Assembly: GCA_045537905.1 (NCBI GenBank)
Contig: JAZSQJ010000083.1
Coordinates: 1 to 48,400 of the forward strand
Length of the DNA: 48,400 nt
Reading direction: 5' to 3'
From: SIG636 sp045537905
GTDB lineage: Bacteria > Bacillota > Clostridia > Oscillospirales > CAG-382
In this document: positions 1 through 8,611 of the stretch, one piece after another
How the letters are laid out: each line of letters begins with the position of its first letter
Numbering within the stretch: the first letter of the stretch is position 1
Notes under the pieces: model-generated
Database searches by the model: none
What the model was told of the DNA's origin: nothing
Seen by the model: the letters and a program-made list of their open reading frames with translations, nothing else
Position numbers and translations under genes: made by a program

Positions 1-87
1 AATGGTTGGAATGGACGAGTAGAACCCGAAGCTGTACTGAGTACTGCGAGCGGTTCTGTCTCGTTCATAGCAAAAAATATATGATAT

Positions 88-128
88 AAAAAAGTTTAGG
101 GTTGCACGTTTTGGTGGAACCCTAAACT
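88..128 (-). terminator. Rho-independent terminator of the protease/opp operon
   Basis: An 11-bp perfect inverted repeat (AGTTTAGGGTT at 93-103, AACCCTAAACT at 118-128) with a 14-nt loop is followed on the minus strand by a run of six T (A88-A93 on the plus strand). It lies about 50 nt beyond the last minus-strand gene, so it most likely ends that operon. In bases 1-87 I see only a weak AGAACC...GGTTCT repeat and no gene. Confidence 0.8.
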
Positions 129-176
129 ATCTGTTAATAAACATTAAAAATGAATTTTTTGCGGTCCAGCCTTTTT

Positions 177-434
177 TTACATCCCCCGACTGGCTAAAGT
201 GAAAAGAAGATATATAACCCCATATATTAGCCCCAGGGCGCAAACCACCGCAACAAGAGGAATAAGCATAAGCCTCATAGCTCCGAAAAAGGTTTGCATT
301 TTAGCCTTGAAGCCATATTTTGGCGTATCTGCGCTGTCGTTTGCTTTATCCTTGGTAAAAGCCGACATATCTGCAAGGGTACTGCCGTCGTCGTAATATA
401 TGTACTTTTCCTTCTTTTTCTTATCCTTTGCCAT
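177..434 (-). CDS. Small membrane protein, unknown function (end of opp operon)
   Basis: This 85-residue protein is not one I recognise. It has a very lysine-rich start (MAKDKKKKEKY), a polar region of about 40 residues and one strongly hydrophobic stretch near residues 53-80, so it is probably a single-pass membrane protein with a charged cytoplasmic N-terminus. A GAGGA ribosome binding site precedes the ATG by 7 nt. The start lies 3 nt after the OppF stop, and a terminator follows about 50 nt downstream, so it is the last cistron of the peptide-uptake operon. Position suggests an accessory or stabilising role for the importer, but nothing in the sequence proves that. The translation start and the tight coupling make me confident that it is a real gene. 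Confidence 0.75.
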   Translation of the reverse strand: MAKDKKKKEKYIYYDDGSTLADMSAFTKDKANDSADTPKYGFKAKMQTFFGAMRLMLIPLVAVVCALGLIYGVIYLLFTLASRGM

Positions 435-437
435 AGT

Positions 438-1436
438 CTATTCCTCAAGAAGATGACAGGCGGCAAAATGTCCCGTTCCGTATTCCTTGTACTCGGGTGT
501 TACCTCGGAGCAAATGGGCTTTGCGTAAGGGCAACGGGTATGGAAGCGGCAACCCTTAGGTGGGTTTGCAGGGGAGGGGATATCGCCGCTTAAAACTATA
601 CGGTTCATTTTAACAGCGGGGTCGGGATAGGGGATTGCAGAAAATAAAGCTTTGGTGTAGGGGTGTAGCGGCTCCTCAAAAATATCCTTCTTATCGCCGT
701 ATTCCACAATCTGTCCCAGATACATAACGCCAATCTTGTCGGATATAAACTTAACCACCGACAAATCGTGGGAAATGAAAAGGTAGGTAAGGTTCATATC
801 CTGCTGAAGCTTTTTAAGCAAATTGATTATCTGTGCCTGGATAGACACGTCCAGAGCTGAAACGGGCTCGTCGCATACCACCAGCTTGGGGTTTACGGAC
901 AAGGCTCTGGCAATACAAATACGCTGACGCTGTCCGCCTGAAAACTCGTGGGGGTACCTTTCGTAGTAATAGTCCCTAAGACCGCATTTGTCCATCAGCT
1001 CCAGCACGTAGTCCTTAATCTGCTCCTTGGGCACTATCTTATGCACGGCAACAGGCTCGGAAAGAATACCGCCTACCGTGCTTCTGGGTGGCAGGGAGGA
1101 GTAGGGGTCCTGGAATATTATCTGCATTTGCTTTCTAAGCTCACGCAGTTTGGACGACTTAAGGTTTGTAATATCCTTGCCGTCAAAGATAATGCGTCCG
1201 CCGTTGGGCTCGTGCAGCTTAAGAATAGTTCTGCCCATAGTCGTTTTGCCGCAGCCCGACTCGCCAACTATACCAAGGGTCTCGCCTGCCTTAAGCTTGA
1301 AGGAAACACCGTCAACCGCAACAAGCTCGCTTACCACCTTACCGGTTATGGTTTTTTTCAGGGGGAAGCACTTTCTAAGGTTTTCAACCTCAAGTATGTA
1401 TTCTGCAGTGTTTTTGCTTTCGGCTTCCTTAGTCAT
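438..1436 (-). CDS. oppF: Oligopeptide ABC transporter ATP-binding protein OppF
   Basis: This 332-residue cytoplasmic ATPase is one of two that power a peptide importer. It has Walker A GESGCGKT (residues 58-65), a Q-loop near Gln108, signature FSGGQRQR (165-172) and Walker B LVVCDE (185-190) followed by the SALD D-loop. The oligopeptide-family C-terminal extension with the paired-cysteine segment HTRCPYAKPIC lies near residue 300; in related ATPases such as DppD this region can bind an Fe-S cluster. The usual SSLNP after the Q-loop reads SSLPP here. The ATG overlaps the OppD end by 8 nt and has a GGAGGAG site, which indicates translational coupling. OppF rather than DppF is chosen from the gene order binding protein-B-C-D-F; the substrate (oligo- or dipeptide) cannot be read from this subunit. 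Confidence 0.93.
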   Translation of the reverse strand: MTKEAESKNTAEYILEVENLRKCFPLKKTITGKVVSELVAVDGVSFKLKAGETLGIVGESGCGKTTMGRTILKLHEPNGGRIIFDGKDITNLKSSKLRELRKQMQIIFQDPYSSLPPRSTVGGILSEPVAVHKIVPKEQIKDYVLELMDKCGLRDYYYERYPHEFSGGQRQRICIARALSVNPKLVVCDEPVSALDVSIQAQIINLLKKLQQDMNLTYLFISHDLSVVKFISDKIGVMYLGQIVEYGDKKDIFEEPLHPYTKALFSAIPYPDPAVKMNRIVLSGDIPSPANPPKGCRFHTRCPYAKPICSEVTPEYKEYGTGHFAACHLLEE

Positions 1437-2595
1437 TTTGCTCCTCCTTTCCGTAGAGGTGACAAGCCACGAAATGGGTGGGACTTACCTGTATCATTTC
1501 GGGATAGCTGCCGCCGCATTTGGCGGTACATCTGTCGCACCTTTCCTTAAAGTAACAGTGGTTGGGCATATTTATGGGATTGGGAACGTTGCCCGGGATA
1601 TTAAACAGAGTATCACTGGCAGAGTCAAGGGTAGGCTTGGACTTCTGCAATCCGATAGTATAAGGGTGCAAGGGATTATGGAATATTTCCTCTACGGTAC
1701 CCTTTTCTATAACCCTGCCCGCATACATAACCACAACGTAATCAGCCATCTCTGCAATAATACCAAGGTCGTGGGTAATAAGCAGAATAGAGCCGTCTAT
1801 CTTGTTTTTCAAGTCCCTGAGCAGGTCAAGTATCTGTGCCTGTATGGTAACGTCAAGAGCGGTGGTGGGCTCGTCCGCTATAATAAGGCGTGGGTTTCCT
1901 ATAAGTGCCATGGCTATCATAACACGCTGACGCATACCGCCGGACAGCTCGTGAGGGAATGCCTTATAAACACGCTCGGGCATAGCGATACCTACAAGGT
2001 TTAACATCTCCATAGACTTTGCCTTAGCTTCTTCCTCGGTTATCCCTTTACTGTGGATAAAGCTGACCTCATCCAGCTGTTGACCTATGGTAAACACAGG
2101 GTTAAGGGAGGTCATAGGCTCCTGGAAAATCATAGATATCTGCTTACCGCGTATACGGTGTATCTCGTGGATAGGCATAGCTGCAATATCGTAAACCACA
2201 CCTGCCTCAGAGGTGTTAAAGCGGATAGATCCGGAGCATATCTGCCCCTGCGGTCCTTGAATAAGGCGCATAACCGACATACTGGTAACAGATTTACCGC
2301 AGCCCGACTCGCCCACGATACCAACGGTGGCGTTTTTGGGTACGTCAAAGCTTACGCCGTTTACCGCTTTAACCACACCCTGCTCAGTAAAGAAGTAGGT
2401 GTTAAGGTTTTCGATTTCAAGTATATTGTCGGGGTTATTCATTTGGGTGGTAAATTCCTCTACCTTTGCCTTGCGGTTTTTGTATTTTTCCAGCCTTTTT
2501 ATTTCCGCCTTGTTTGCCTTAGCGATGGCGCGTATCTCTTTCCCCGTAAGGTAACCCTTGGCAGAGGCTTTTGTACTTTGTTTGTTGTCCTTCAT
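1429..2595 (-). CDS. oppD: Oligopeptide ABC transporter ATP-binding protein OppD
   Basis: This is the first ATPase of the peptide importer, 388 residues. Walker A GESGCGKS is at residues 95-102, the signature LSGGMRQR at 217-224 and Walker B LIIADE at 237-242, followed by the D-loop TALD. A C-terminal oligopeptide/dipeptide-type extension carries three cysteines (RCDRCTAKC). Compared with typical OppD (about 330 residues) it has an extra N-terminal tail of about 55 residues, rich in lysine, glutamate and alanine and probably helical. GGAGG stands 6 nt before the ATG, and the gene starts 3 nt after the OppC stop. It forms a heterodimeric motor with the downstream OppF. The family assignment is firm; the role of the basic N-terminal tail is unknown. 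Confidence 0.93.
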   Translation of the reverse strand: MKDNKQSTKASAKGYLTGKEIRAIAKANKAEIKRLEKYKNRKAKVEEFTTQMNNPDNILEIENLNTYFFTEQGVVKAVNGVSFDVPKNATVGIVGESGCGKSVTSMSVMRLIQGPQGQICSGSIRFNTSEAGVVYDIAAMPIHEIHRIRGKQISMIFQEPMTSLNPVFTIGQQLDEVSFIHSKGITEEEAKAKSMEMLNLVGIAMPERVYKAFPHELSGGMRQRVMIAMALIGNPRLIIADEPTTALDVTIQAQILDLLRDLKNKIDGSILLITHDLGIIAEMADYVVVMYAGRVIEKGTVEEIFHNPLHPYTIGLQKSKPTLDSASDTLFNIPGNVPNPINMPNHCYFKERCDRCTAKCGGSYPEMIQVSPTHFVACHLYGKEEQND

Positions 2596-2598
2596 ACC

Positions 2599-3639
2599 TT
2601 ACCTCCTTGCCTTCGGGTCGAGGGCATCACGCAGACCATCGCCTACAAAGTTAAGACCTAAAACGGCAATAACTATGCAGATGCCTGCAGGCACCCAGAC
2701 GTTAAGATGGTTTTGCAATATGTCGTTGTTGGTGGAAATAATGTTTATCATGGTACCCCATGCGGCATAGGGGGCCTGTACACCCAGACCAAGGTAGGAC
2801 AGTGTAGCCTCGTAAAGTATCATACTGCCAAGACTAAGGCTCATCTGCACTATAAGCTGGGGCATAACGTTGGGTACCAAATGCTTGAAAATCTTACGGG
2901 AGGTGGAGTACCCCATTGCCTCTGCGGCAACCATATACTCCTGCTCACGCAGGGACAGTATCTGCCCCCTTACAAGCCTTGCCGTGCCCGGCCAGGAGAA
3001 CAGTGTAAGGTAAATCATCAAAAGGTAAATGCGGTATTTTGCATCAATATCCGATGCGGTAAGTATGGTGCTGATAATCAGCAGAATAGGTATACCCGGC
3101 AAGCATATAAGCACGTCGCAAATACGCATTATAAGGTTGTCGATAAAACCGCCAAAATAGCCTGCAATACCGCCAAGCACCGTGCCGAACAGAGTTATAA
3201 CAAACACCGCCAAAAAGCTAACGGTTAGGGAAATTCTGCCGCCGTACATAAGGCGTACAAAAATATCGTAGCCTTGGTCGTCGGTACCTAAAATGTGCTT
3301 GTCAGAGGGGGGAGCAAGGAAGTTATCGGTAAGCTTTGTTTCGATAGTCTGCCTTACCGTATACTCCTCGCCGTTCACCGTGTAGGTGGTTTCAGCGAAG
3401 GCGTACTCAACGGTACCGCTTCTGTCAAGCTCCGTTTCGCCCCATTCTGTGTAGATAAGGGGGCCTACAAAGCTGAAAAGAAACAGACCTACAACCATTA
3501 TCAAGCCGATAATGCTAAGCTTGGAACGGAAAAACCTTCTTACCACCATACGGGTAGGGGACAAAAGTCTGATATTTTTATCAAGAGGCGCTTCGGTATC
3601 TTCCGTATTGCCTACGTTGTTTTTGTTTAGCTCGTCCAT
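2599..3639 (-). CDS. oppC: Oligopeptide ABC transporter permease OppC
   Basis: This is the second membrane subunit of the peptide importer. I start it at the ATG at 3639 (MDELNKNN, 346 residues) because AGGAGG sits 6 nt upstream; a longer in-frame start at 3654 has no such site and would overlap the OppB stop. It has an N-terminal cytoplasmic tail, a first membrane segment (SIIGLIMVVGLFLFSFVG), a soluble extracytoplasmic stretch with LAPPSDKHILGTDDQGYD, typical of OppC/DppC, and then five further hydrophobic segments. The EAA loop that docks to the ATPases is visible (EAMGYSTSRKIFKHLVPN). It pairs with OppB upstream and is followed 3 nt later by OppD. Confidence in family and role is high. 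Confidence 0.92.
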   Translation of the reverse strand: MDELNKNNVGNTEDTEAPLDKNIRLLSPTRMVVRRFFRSKLSIIGLIMVVGLFLFSFVGPLIYTEWGETELDRSGTVEYAFAETTYTVNGEEYTVRQTIETKLTDNFLAPPSDKHILGTDDQGYDIFVRLMYGGRISLTVSFLAVFVITLFGTVLGGIAGYFGGFIDNLIMRICDVLICLPGIPILLIISTILTASDIDAKYRIYLLMIYLTLFSWPGTARLVRGQILSLREQEYMVAAEAMGYSTSRKIFKHLVPNVMPQLIVQMSLSLGSMILYEATLSYLGLGVQAPYAAWGTMINIISTNNDILQNHLNVWVPAGICIVIAVLGLNFVGDGLRDALDPKARR

Positions 3640-3650
3640 AAGCCGCCTCC

Positions 3651-4643
3651 TCACTCAAGTTTTACTCTCGGGTCAACCACAGCGTACATAAGGTCTGCAA
3701 GAAGCACGCCTAATACGCTGAGCAGAGCCAGGAACATATTGTAGCCCATTATAAAGGGAATGTCGCCGCGGTTCATAGCATCGAGAGCTATGTTACCTAT
3801 ACCGGGCAGGTCAAAGACCTGCTCGGTAATAATAGCGCCGGAGAACAAAGAGGGCAACAGTCCCGCAAGGCTGGTTACCAAGGGGATAAGGGTGTTGCGG
3901 AAAGCGTGCTTGTTGATAACCTTGCTTTCCTTAAGACCTTTTGCACGGGCAGTGCGTATGTAGTCGGAGTTCATAACCTCCAGCATATTGGTTCTGGTCA
4001 TTCTCATTCTTGCACCGATGCTAAGGATAACAATGGTCAGAATGGGGATGAACATATGGGAAACGTACTGTCCCATAAGTCCCCAGAAATTGTAATCCGA
4101 GGTAGCATCTACAAGCCCCGAGGCGGGGAACCACCCAAGCTTCAATGCCAAAGTGTTTTTAAGCATCTGGCCGAAGAAGAAGGAGGGCAGAGAAATACCT
4201 ATCATAACCAGCACCGTAACTACGTAGTCACGAAGCTTATACTGGTGAGTAGCAGCGGTTATGCCCAGAGGTATAGCTATCAAAAACTCAAACACCGTAG
4301 CAATCAGAGCTATGATGAAGGAGATACCCATATGCTCGAGAATAACGTCTACAACGGGTATACCGTAAACAAAGCTGGTACCAAGGTCAAAGCCCGCCAG
4401 GGCACCAAGCCAATTGATATAGCCGCCCATAATACCGGAAAAGCTGTTATCACCCAAGCCGTACATTTCGTACATAGCGTTTACGGTTTCCTCGCTGACG
4501 GTAGCGCCGCCCTGGTTTATAGCGTCTATCTTGCTCTGTATAAAGTCAACAGGCATAAGTCTTATAAGAAAGTATATGATAAGGGACACACCCAAAAGGA
4601 TAAGCACGCAATAAGCTAATCTTTTAAGGATATACTTTAACAT
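3651..4643 (-). CDS. oppB: Oligopeptide ABC transporter permease OppB
   Basis: This 330-residue integral membrane subunit forms the translocation path of the importer with OppC. The N-terminal membrane helix (residues about 9-28) is followed by a roughly 70-residue extracytoplasmic segment and five more hydrophobic helices, the standard OppB/DppB layout. The EAA loop RTARAKGLKESKVINKHAFR is present, as is the conserved end DLMYAVVDPRVKL. The ATG has a GGAG site 7 nt upstream and lies 12 nt after the binding-protein stop. Gene order binding protein, OppB, OppC, OppD, OppF matches the classical opp/dpp/app layout. Nothing unusual was seen. Confidence 0.93.
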   Translation of the reverse strand: MLKYILKRLAYCVLILLGVSLIIYFLIRLMPVDFIQSKIDAINQGGATVSEETVNAMYEMYGLGDNSFSGIMGGYINWLGALAGFDLGTSFVYGIPVVDVILEHMGISFIIALIATVFEFLIAIPLGITAATHQYKLRDYVVTVLVMIGISLPSFFFGQMLKNTLALKLGWFPASGLVDATSDYNFWGLMGQYVSHMFIPILTIVILSIGARMRMTRTNMLEVMNSDYIRTARAKGLKESKVINKHAFRNTLIPLVTSLAGLLPSLFSGAIITEQVFDLPGIGNIALDAMNRGDIPFIMGYNMFLALLSVLGVLLADLMYAVVDPRVKLE

Positions 4644-4655
4644 AAAATCACTCCG

Positions 4656-7226
4656 TTAGGAAACAAATTCAATCTCCCAGATTTTGTCAAGAGGGGAAGA
4701 GTAGGGGTTAATATCAGCCTCTGCAGGCATATTGGTAATAACCTTGGAGTTGTAAGCGTACAGAACGCTTCTCTGGTAAACGGGAAGCTCAATAGCAAGG
4801 TCAAGTATAAGCCCCATAGCATCCTTATAAAGAGCGGAACGGGTGTTCTGATCGTTGGTGGAGCGAGCGTCGTCTATAAGCTTGCTAAGGTCGATAAGAA
4901 TCTTGTTTTCTTCAGCGGTACCGCTGTTCTTAAGGTAGTTGTAGCCCCAGGCAAGGGTGCTGGTTGCGGTAGAATCCTTGTGGTAAACCTGATAAAGGTC
5001 GGGGTCAAGGGCAGAGGACCAGGCAGCGGCCCAAACTGCAAGAGAGCCTGTGTTTATCTTAGTAAGAGCCTGAGTATCACATACAACCTCAACGTCCCAA
5101 CCAAGGCTGTTAAGAAGCTCAGCCGCATCTCTGAATACCTTGTAGGTGGGGTGGTCCTGAAGGCTGGAGCCTGCTATGGTGAAGGTAACCTTAAGCTTGG
5201 AGTCGCCTGCGCTAACGCCTGCCTGCTGCATAAAGTTTGTGATGTTATTCTTTGCGATATCGTTGCTCCAGGTACCAAGCTGAGGATAGCCCTTGCCGTT
5301 ATCATTTGCGGCAGAGCCCTTAGGATAAGCCCAGCTTACCTTGGACATAGGCCAGTAAATCTGAGAAGCGGTACCAACACGGTAGTAGTCCAGGGCAAGA
5401 GCAGTGTTCATTGCGCTCATAATAGCCTTGCGGAGGTTAATATCGTTAATCTTTGCGGCGTTAATGCCGATGTAACCGTAACCAAGCTGGTCGCCCGTAA
5501 GGGTAACCATACCCTTGGAGGAAAGCTTTTCAAGTTTTTCGTAGTTATCAGCGGTAAGGGAGGGGGAGATATAGTGAACCTTGCCGCTTTCAAGAGCAGC
5601 GATAGCGTTGTTGGAGCTTACTATCTGGTAACGTACCTTTTCTATCTTAGCGTTTTCAATACCTTCGCCAACGGTGGAGAAGTTGTTGTTAGCCTTGAAG
5701 TATACGATGTTGTCAGCGTAAAAGTCGCTCTGGCTGGGGGTGTCGCTGTTCGCTCTGTCAGTAACCTTGTATGCACCTGCACCCATGGGGAGTTTAATAT
5801 TTCTGGTGGACTGAAGGGTGTCGGTCATAAACTCAAAGCTTGCAAACTCAACGCCAAACTTGTTGTTCTTTATATCAACGCCAACCTCGCTGCCTTCACC
5901 GTAATAGTGCTGGGGAGCAACGGGGATAGCAAAGTTCCAGATAGCCTTGGGGTCAACCTCTTCGATGGTAATGCGAAGAACGTCGTATTCCTCGGCGTTG
6001 GTAACGGTACCGTCCTCGTTATGGGCGGAAGCAACGGTGTAGTCCTTGCCGTTTACACTTATCTTAGTACCTGCAAGCTCGGTGTGACCGAGAGAAGCTA
6101 TACCGGAGATGCTGGGAATGGAAAGGGCACCGCCGTCAGAATTTTTGTGGAGTATAACTTCCTTTGCCTTAGCGGCGTATTCGCCAAGAAGCTCGCCTGC
6201 GGTTGCCCAGTAAAGAAGAACCTCGTCAAGAGCAGACTGAATTTTACTGGTATAAACGTATTCAATAGCCTGTTCCTTGGTGGTAACGTTGGAATAGTTG
6301 GGAGTAAGGGTTTCAATCTTCGTACGGTCTATTTTGCCGTCTGCGCCCTCGGCGTACTTAACGGCAACAAAGCCTTCGGAGTACATAAAGCAGAAGATTT
6401 CGTCCTTAAACTGCTCGTAGTCGGTATAGGGCTTGTCCGTATAGGATTCCTGGGCGCTGAGATAGTCAGACTCAAGCTCTTCCTTAAAGAGACTAAGCGC
6501 CTTTTCGTAGTCGGCAAGCAGGTCAGCAGAGCTAACCTTGTCAGGGGTGTTGGAAATAGCGTTCTGGTAGCCGGAGCTTACGGAGTGAGCGTTAATAGCC
6601 GCCTTCATTTCCTCGTAGGTAACCTCGCTGGTAGAGGAAGCCTTACGCTTGGAGAGATAAAGGTTAAGAAGCTCGTTTCTTCTTGCCTCTGCCATAGCGT
6701 TAGCCTGAGAGTTTATAAGCTCGTCACCGCTGCCTGTAGAGGAGTTTGCGGTTTGAGTTCTGTATTCGTTAAGGCCAACTATCTTGGTAGAATAGAGGGT
6801 AGAGGAGCCTGTGTAAACAGGGTCGAGGTAAACGTAGTAGTTAAACAGAACGTCCTCCATAGTAAGGGGGTGACCGTCGGAGAACTTAATACCGTTTTTA
6901 AGAACGAAGGTGTAGGAAATGGTACCGTCTTCGTTTTCTACAACGTCATAGTCCTTAACCACAACGGGTTCCTTGTCGCCGTAAGCAACGGTAACCTCAC
7001 CGTTTACGTAATCAGAGGCAAGCATACCAATCTGAGTCATGCTAACGATGGTGCCGTCTGCGGCGGAGGTGGAGAAAAAGGGGTTAAAAAGACCGTCAAG
7101 CTGGTCAGTCATAATAACCAAAGCGTCAGCTTTTGCACCGCCGCCGTTGTCGGAACAGCCTGCAAAGGAAGCTGTGATGCCTATGCACATAACAAGGCAC
7201 AGGAAAAGCGCAAGAAATTTTTTCAT
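4656..7226 (-). CDS. oppA: Peptide-binding lipoprotein OppA-like (SBP family 5), with a large insertion
   Basis: This is the extracellular substrate-binding lipoprotein of the importer, 856 residues. The signal peptide ends in the lipobox SFAGC (lipidated Cys about residue 23). Family-5 features include NGIKFSDGHPLTMEDVLFNYYVYLDP near residues 110-145 and, in the C-terminal half, helices and strands typical of the fold (LRKAIMSAMN, YPQLGTWSNDIA). It is about 300 residues longer than usual (520-560). The excess lies mainly between residues about 155 and 420, a Glu/Lys/Ser-rich, partly helical region inserted after the first conserved block. GGAG precedes the ATG by 8 nt. Its 5' neighbours are a lipoprotein and a giant protease, which supports uptake of peptides released at the surface. 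Specificity is unknown, so the gene symbol is by analogy. Confidence 0.88.
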   Translation of the reverse strand: MKKFLALFLCLVMCIGITASFAGCSDNGGGAKADALVIMTDQLDGLFNPFFSTSAADGTIVSMTQIGMLASDYVNGEVTVAYGDKEPVVVKDYDVVENEDGTISYTFVLKNGIKFSDGHPLTMEDVLFNYYVYLDPVYTGSSTLYSTKIVGLNEYRTQTANSSTGSGDELINSQANAMAEARRNELLNLYLSKRKASSTSEVTYEEMKAAINAHSVSSGYQNAISNTPDKVSSADLLADYEKALSLFKEELESDYLSAQESYTDKPYTDYEQFKDEIFCFMYSEGFVAVKYAEGADGKIDRTKIETLTPNYSNVTTKEQAIEYVYTSKIQSALDEVLLYWATAGELLGEYAAKAKEVILHKNSDGGALSIPSISGIASLGHTELAGTKISVNGKDYTVASAHNEDGTVTNAEEYDVLRITIEEVDPKAIWNFAIPVAPQHYYGEGSEVGVDIKNNKFGVEFASFEFMTDTLQSTRNIKLPMGAGAYKVTDRANSDTPSQSDFYADNIVYFKANNNFSTVGEGIENAKIEKVRYQIVSSNNAIAALESGKVHYISPSLTADNYEKLEKLSSKGMVTLTGDQLGYGYIGINAAKINDINLRKAIMSAMNTALALDYYRVGTASQIYWPMSKVSWAYPKGSAANDNGKGYPQLGTWSNDIAKNNITNFMQQAGVSAGDSKLKVTFTIAGSSLQDHPTYKVFRDAAELLNSLGWDVEVVCDTQALTKINTGSLAVWAAAWSSALDPDLYQVYHKDSTATSTLAWGYNYLKNSGTAEENKILIDLSKLIDDARSTNDQNTRSALYKDAMGLILDLAIELPVYQRSVLYAYNSKVITNMPAEADINPYSSPLDKIWEIEFVS

Positions 7227-7253
7227 AAAACTTTCTCCTTTTATAGTGTTTAT

Positions 7254-8579
7254 TTATTCGTTTACTTTAACTTCAACAGTTCCGTCGGTAACGGTAACCG
7301 TAAGTCTGTCTGTGTTGTTGCCAACTACCTCACAGCCTATGCCGTCCTCGGGGATATCGGTGTTACCCGTACCGCAGATAATGCCCAGAGCGTAGTCGTC
7401 GGTGGCAAAGTAACAGTCAGAGTCTATCTCCAAAAGGCTGTTCTTAAAGCTGATGCCCTTAAGCTCTGCCTTTTCGGATATAAGACCTGCAAAGAAGCCG
7501 TAGCTGCTACCCGCTGTCCTTATGCCTTTTTTGATGGTAAGCTTTGCATTTTCAAAGGTAAGGCTGTCAACGACAGCTTCTTCAGCAAGCTGACCAAACA
7601 AACCAAAGCTTGTTTTGCCGATGTCGTTTTGTGTTACGCTTATGTTCTTAAATACGTGACCGTTCCCCTCGATCCTGCCGCTGAAGCTACCCGTTGTCAG
7701 GGCAGAGGGCCAAATAACGTCAGTAAAATCCAGGTCCTCGTGGATAATATAGGTACCGCCTGCTTTGTAGTTGCTTGCAAACTGCTTTGCGGTATAAATG
7801 TGGTAAATATCACCCTTTTGCCAGGATACGTACACGTTCATGGCGGTATTATCGGCGGTACCGTTTTCGGTGTTTATCTTGCCGGTATGGGTCAGCTTTT
7901 CACCCTCCACCTTGCTCTCGCCTTCCTTGTCGGTGAAGGCGCTGTCGAAGGTATAGCCTGTCCTTTTGGGAAAATCGTTCATATTGATACAGCCGCTTTC
8001 CTTGTCCCACTGAGGAAGAACAATAGCCTCCTTTTCCGTGGGGTTAAAGGTGATGCTATCAATAAGGGCACCGTCGTCAAGGCTGTAAAAGTCCACCTTA
8101 AACATAGGTATCCAGGCGGCGTAAAGGGTCATAACAGGCTCGGTTGCGCTGTAGCTTTTGCTTGCGTCAACCTTCAGGGTGTCCTTGTCAAAGTCCCAAA
8201 GGCCCGAGTAGCTGTAAACGGTTTTGCCCTCGGCATCCTTAGTTTCGCTACGCTCTGAATAAAAGCCTGCAAGAAAATGACCGCCGTTGCTGGGAGTAAA
8301 GCTGTTGCTGGAGCCTCTCCTGGTGTCATCGGGAGCCAGCAGAGCAATGCTGACCGTACCGTCGGCATTCTTTTTCATATCTGATATGTTAAAGGAGTCC
8401 GTTATAACAGAGGTGTTGGTATCAAAGTAGCCGCCGTTTGCATCGTACTTAACGCTTACGCTGTAGCCTTCCTTATCGTTTACCTCGTAGGGTGTGGGGT
8501 CGCTCCCACAGCCTGCCGCAAGCAATATTGCGGCAGGTAATATCAAAGCTGTAAACAGCCTTTTAAGTTTTAGTTTCAT
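7254..8579 (-). CDS. Lipoprotein with InlB-type repeats and a GLUG-like region
   Basis: This is a secreted lipoprotein of 441 residues. The ATG at 8579 is chosen because AAGGG lies 6 nt before it; an in-frame TTG at 8597 would put extra residues before the signal peptide. The signal peptide ends in LLAAGCGS. An InlB/Listeria-Bacteroides-type repeat is visible near the N-terminus (VKYDANGGYF ... FLAGFYSE ... LYAAW) and a second, more diverged one follows (VDFYSLDDG ... VYVSW). The C-terminal part (YTAKQFAS ... GSFSGRIEGNGHVFKNISV ... FGLFGQL) resembles GLUG-type beta-rich surface repeats. There is no enzymatic motif. It sits 32 nt after the protease stop and 27 nt before the binding protein, so it is probably co-transcribed. 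A surface-binding or structural role in substrate capture is likely but unproven. Confidence 0.75.
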   Translation of the reverse strand: MKLKLKRLFTALILPAAILLAAGCGSDPTPYEVNDKEGYSVSVKYDANGGYFDTNTSVITDSFNISDMKKNADGTVSIALLAPDDTRRGSSNSFTPSNGGHFLAGFYSERSETKDAEGKTVYSYSGLWDFDKDTLKVDASKSYSATEPVMTLYAAWIPMFKVDFYSLDDGALIDSITFNPTEKEAIVLPQWDKESGCINMNDFPKRTGYTFDSAFTDKEGESKVEGEKLTHTGKINTENGTADNTAMNVYVSWQKGDIYHIYTAKQFASNYKAGGTYIIHEDLDFTDVIWPSALTTGSFSGRIEGNGHVFKNISVTQNDIGKTSFGLFGQLAEEAVVDSLTFENAKLTIKKGIRTAGSSYGFFAGLISEKAELKGISFKNSLLEIDSDCYFATDDYALGIICGTGNTDIPEDGIGCEVVGNNTDRLTVTVTDGTVEVKVNE

Positions 8580-8611
8580 AAAGTACCCTTCTTTCAAAAG
8601 AGTTTTGGCGT

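Noticed and set aside
1..87. AGAACC...GGTTCT repeat at the left edge, considered as a structured RNA
   Set aside because: Only six base pairs with a long unpaired middle; no motif of a known RNA class and the context is cut by the window edge.
4980..8258. A long open frame of about 1090 codons on the plus strand opposite the binding protein and the InlB lipoprotein
   Set aside because: It lies antisense to two well-supported genes with signal peptides and ribosome binding sites; its translation is Val/Cys/Gly-rich with no domain, no ribosome binding site and no promoter. It is a by-product of codon use on the other strand.
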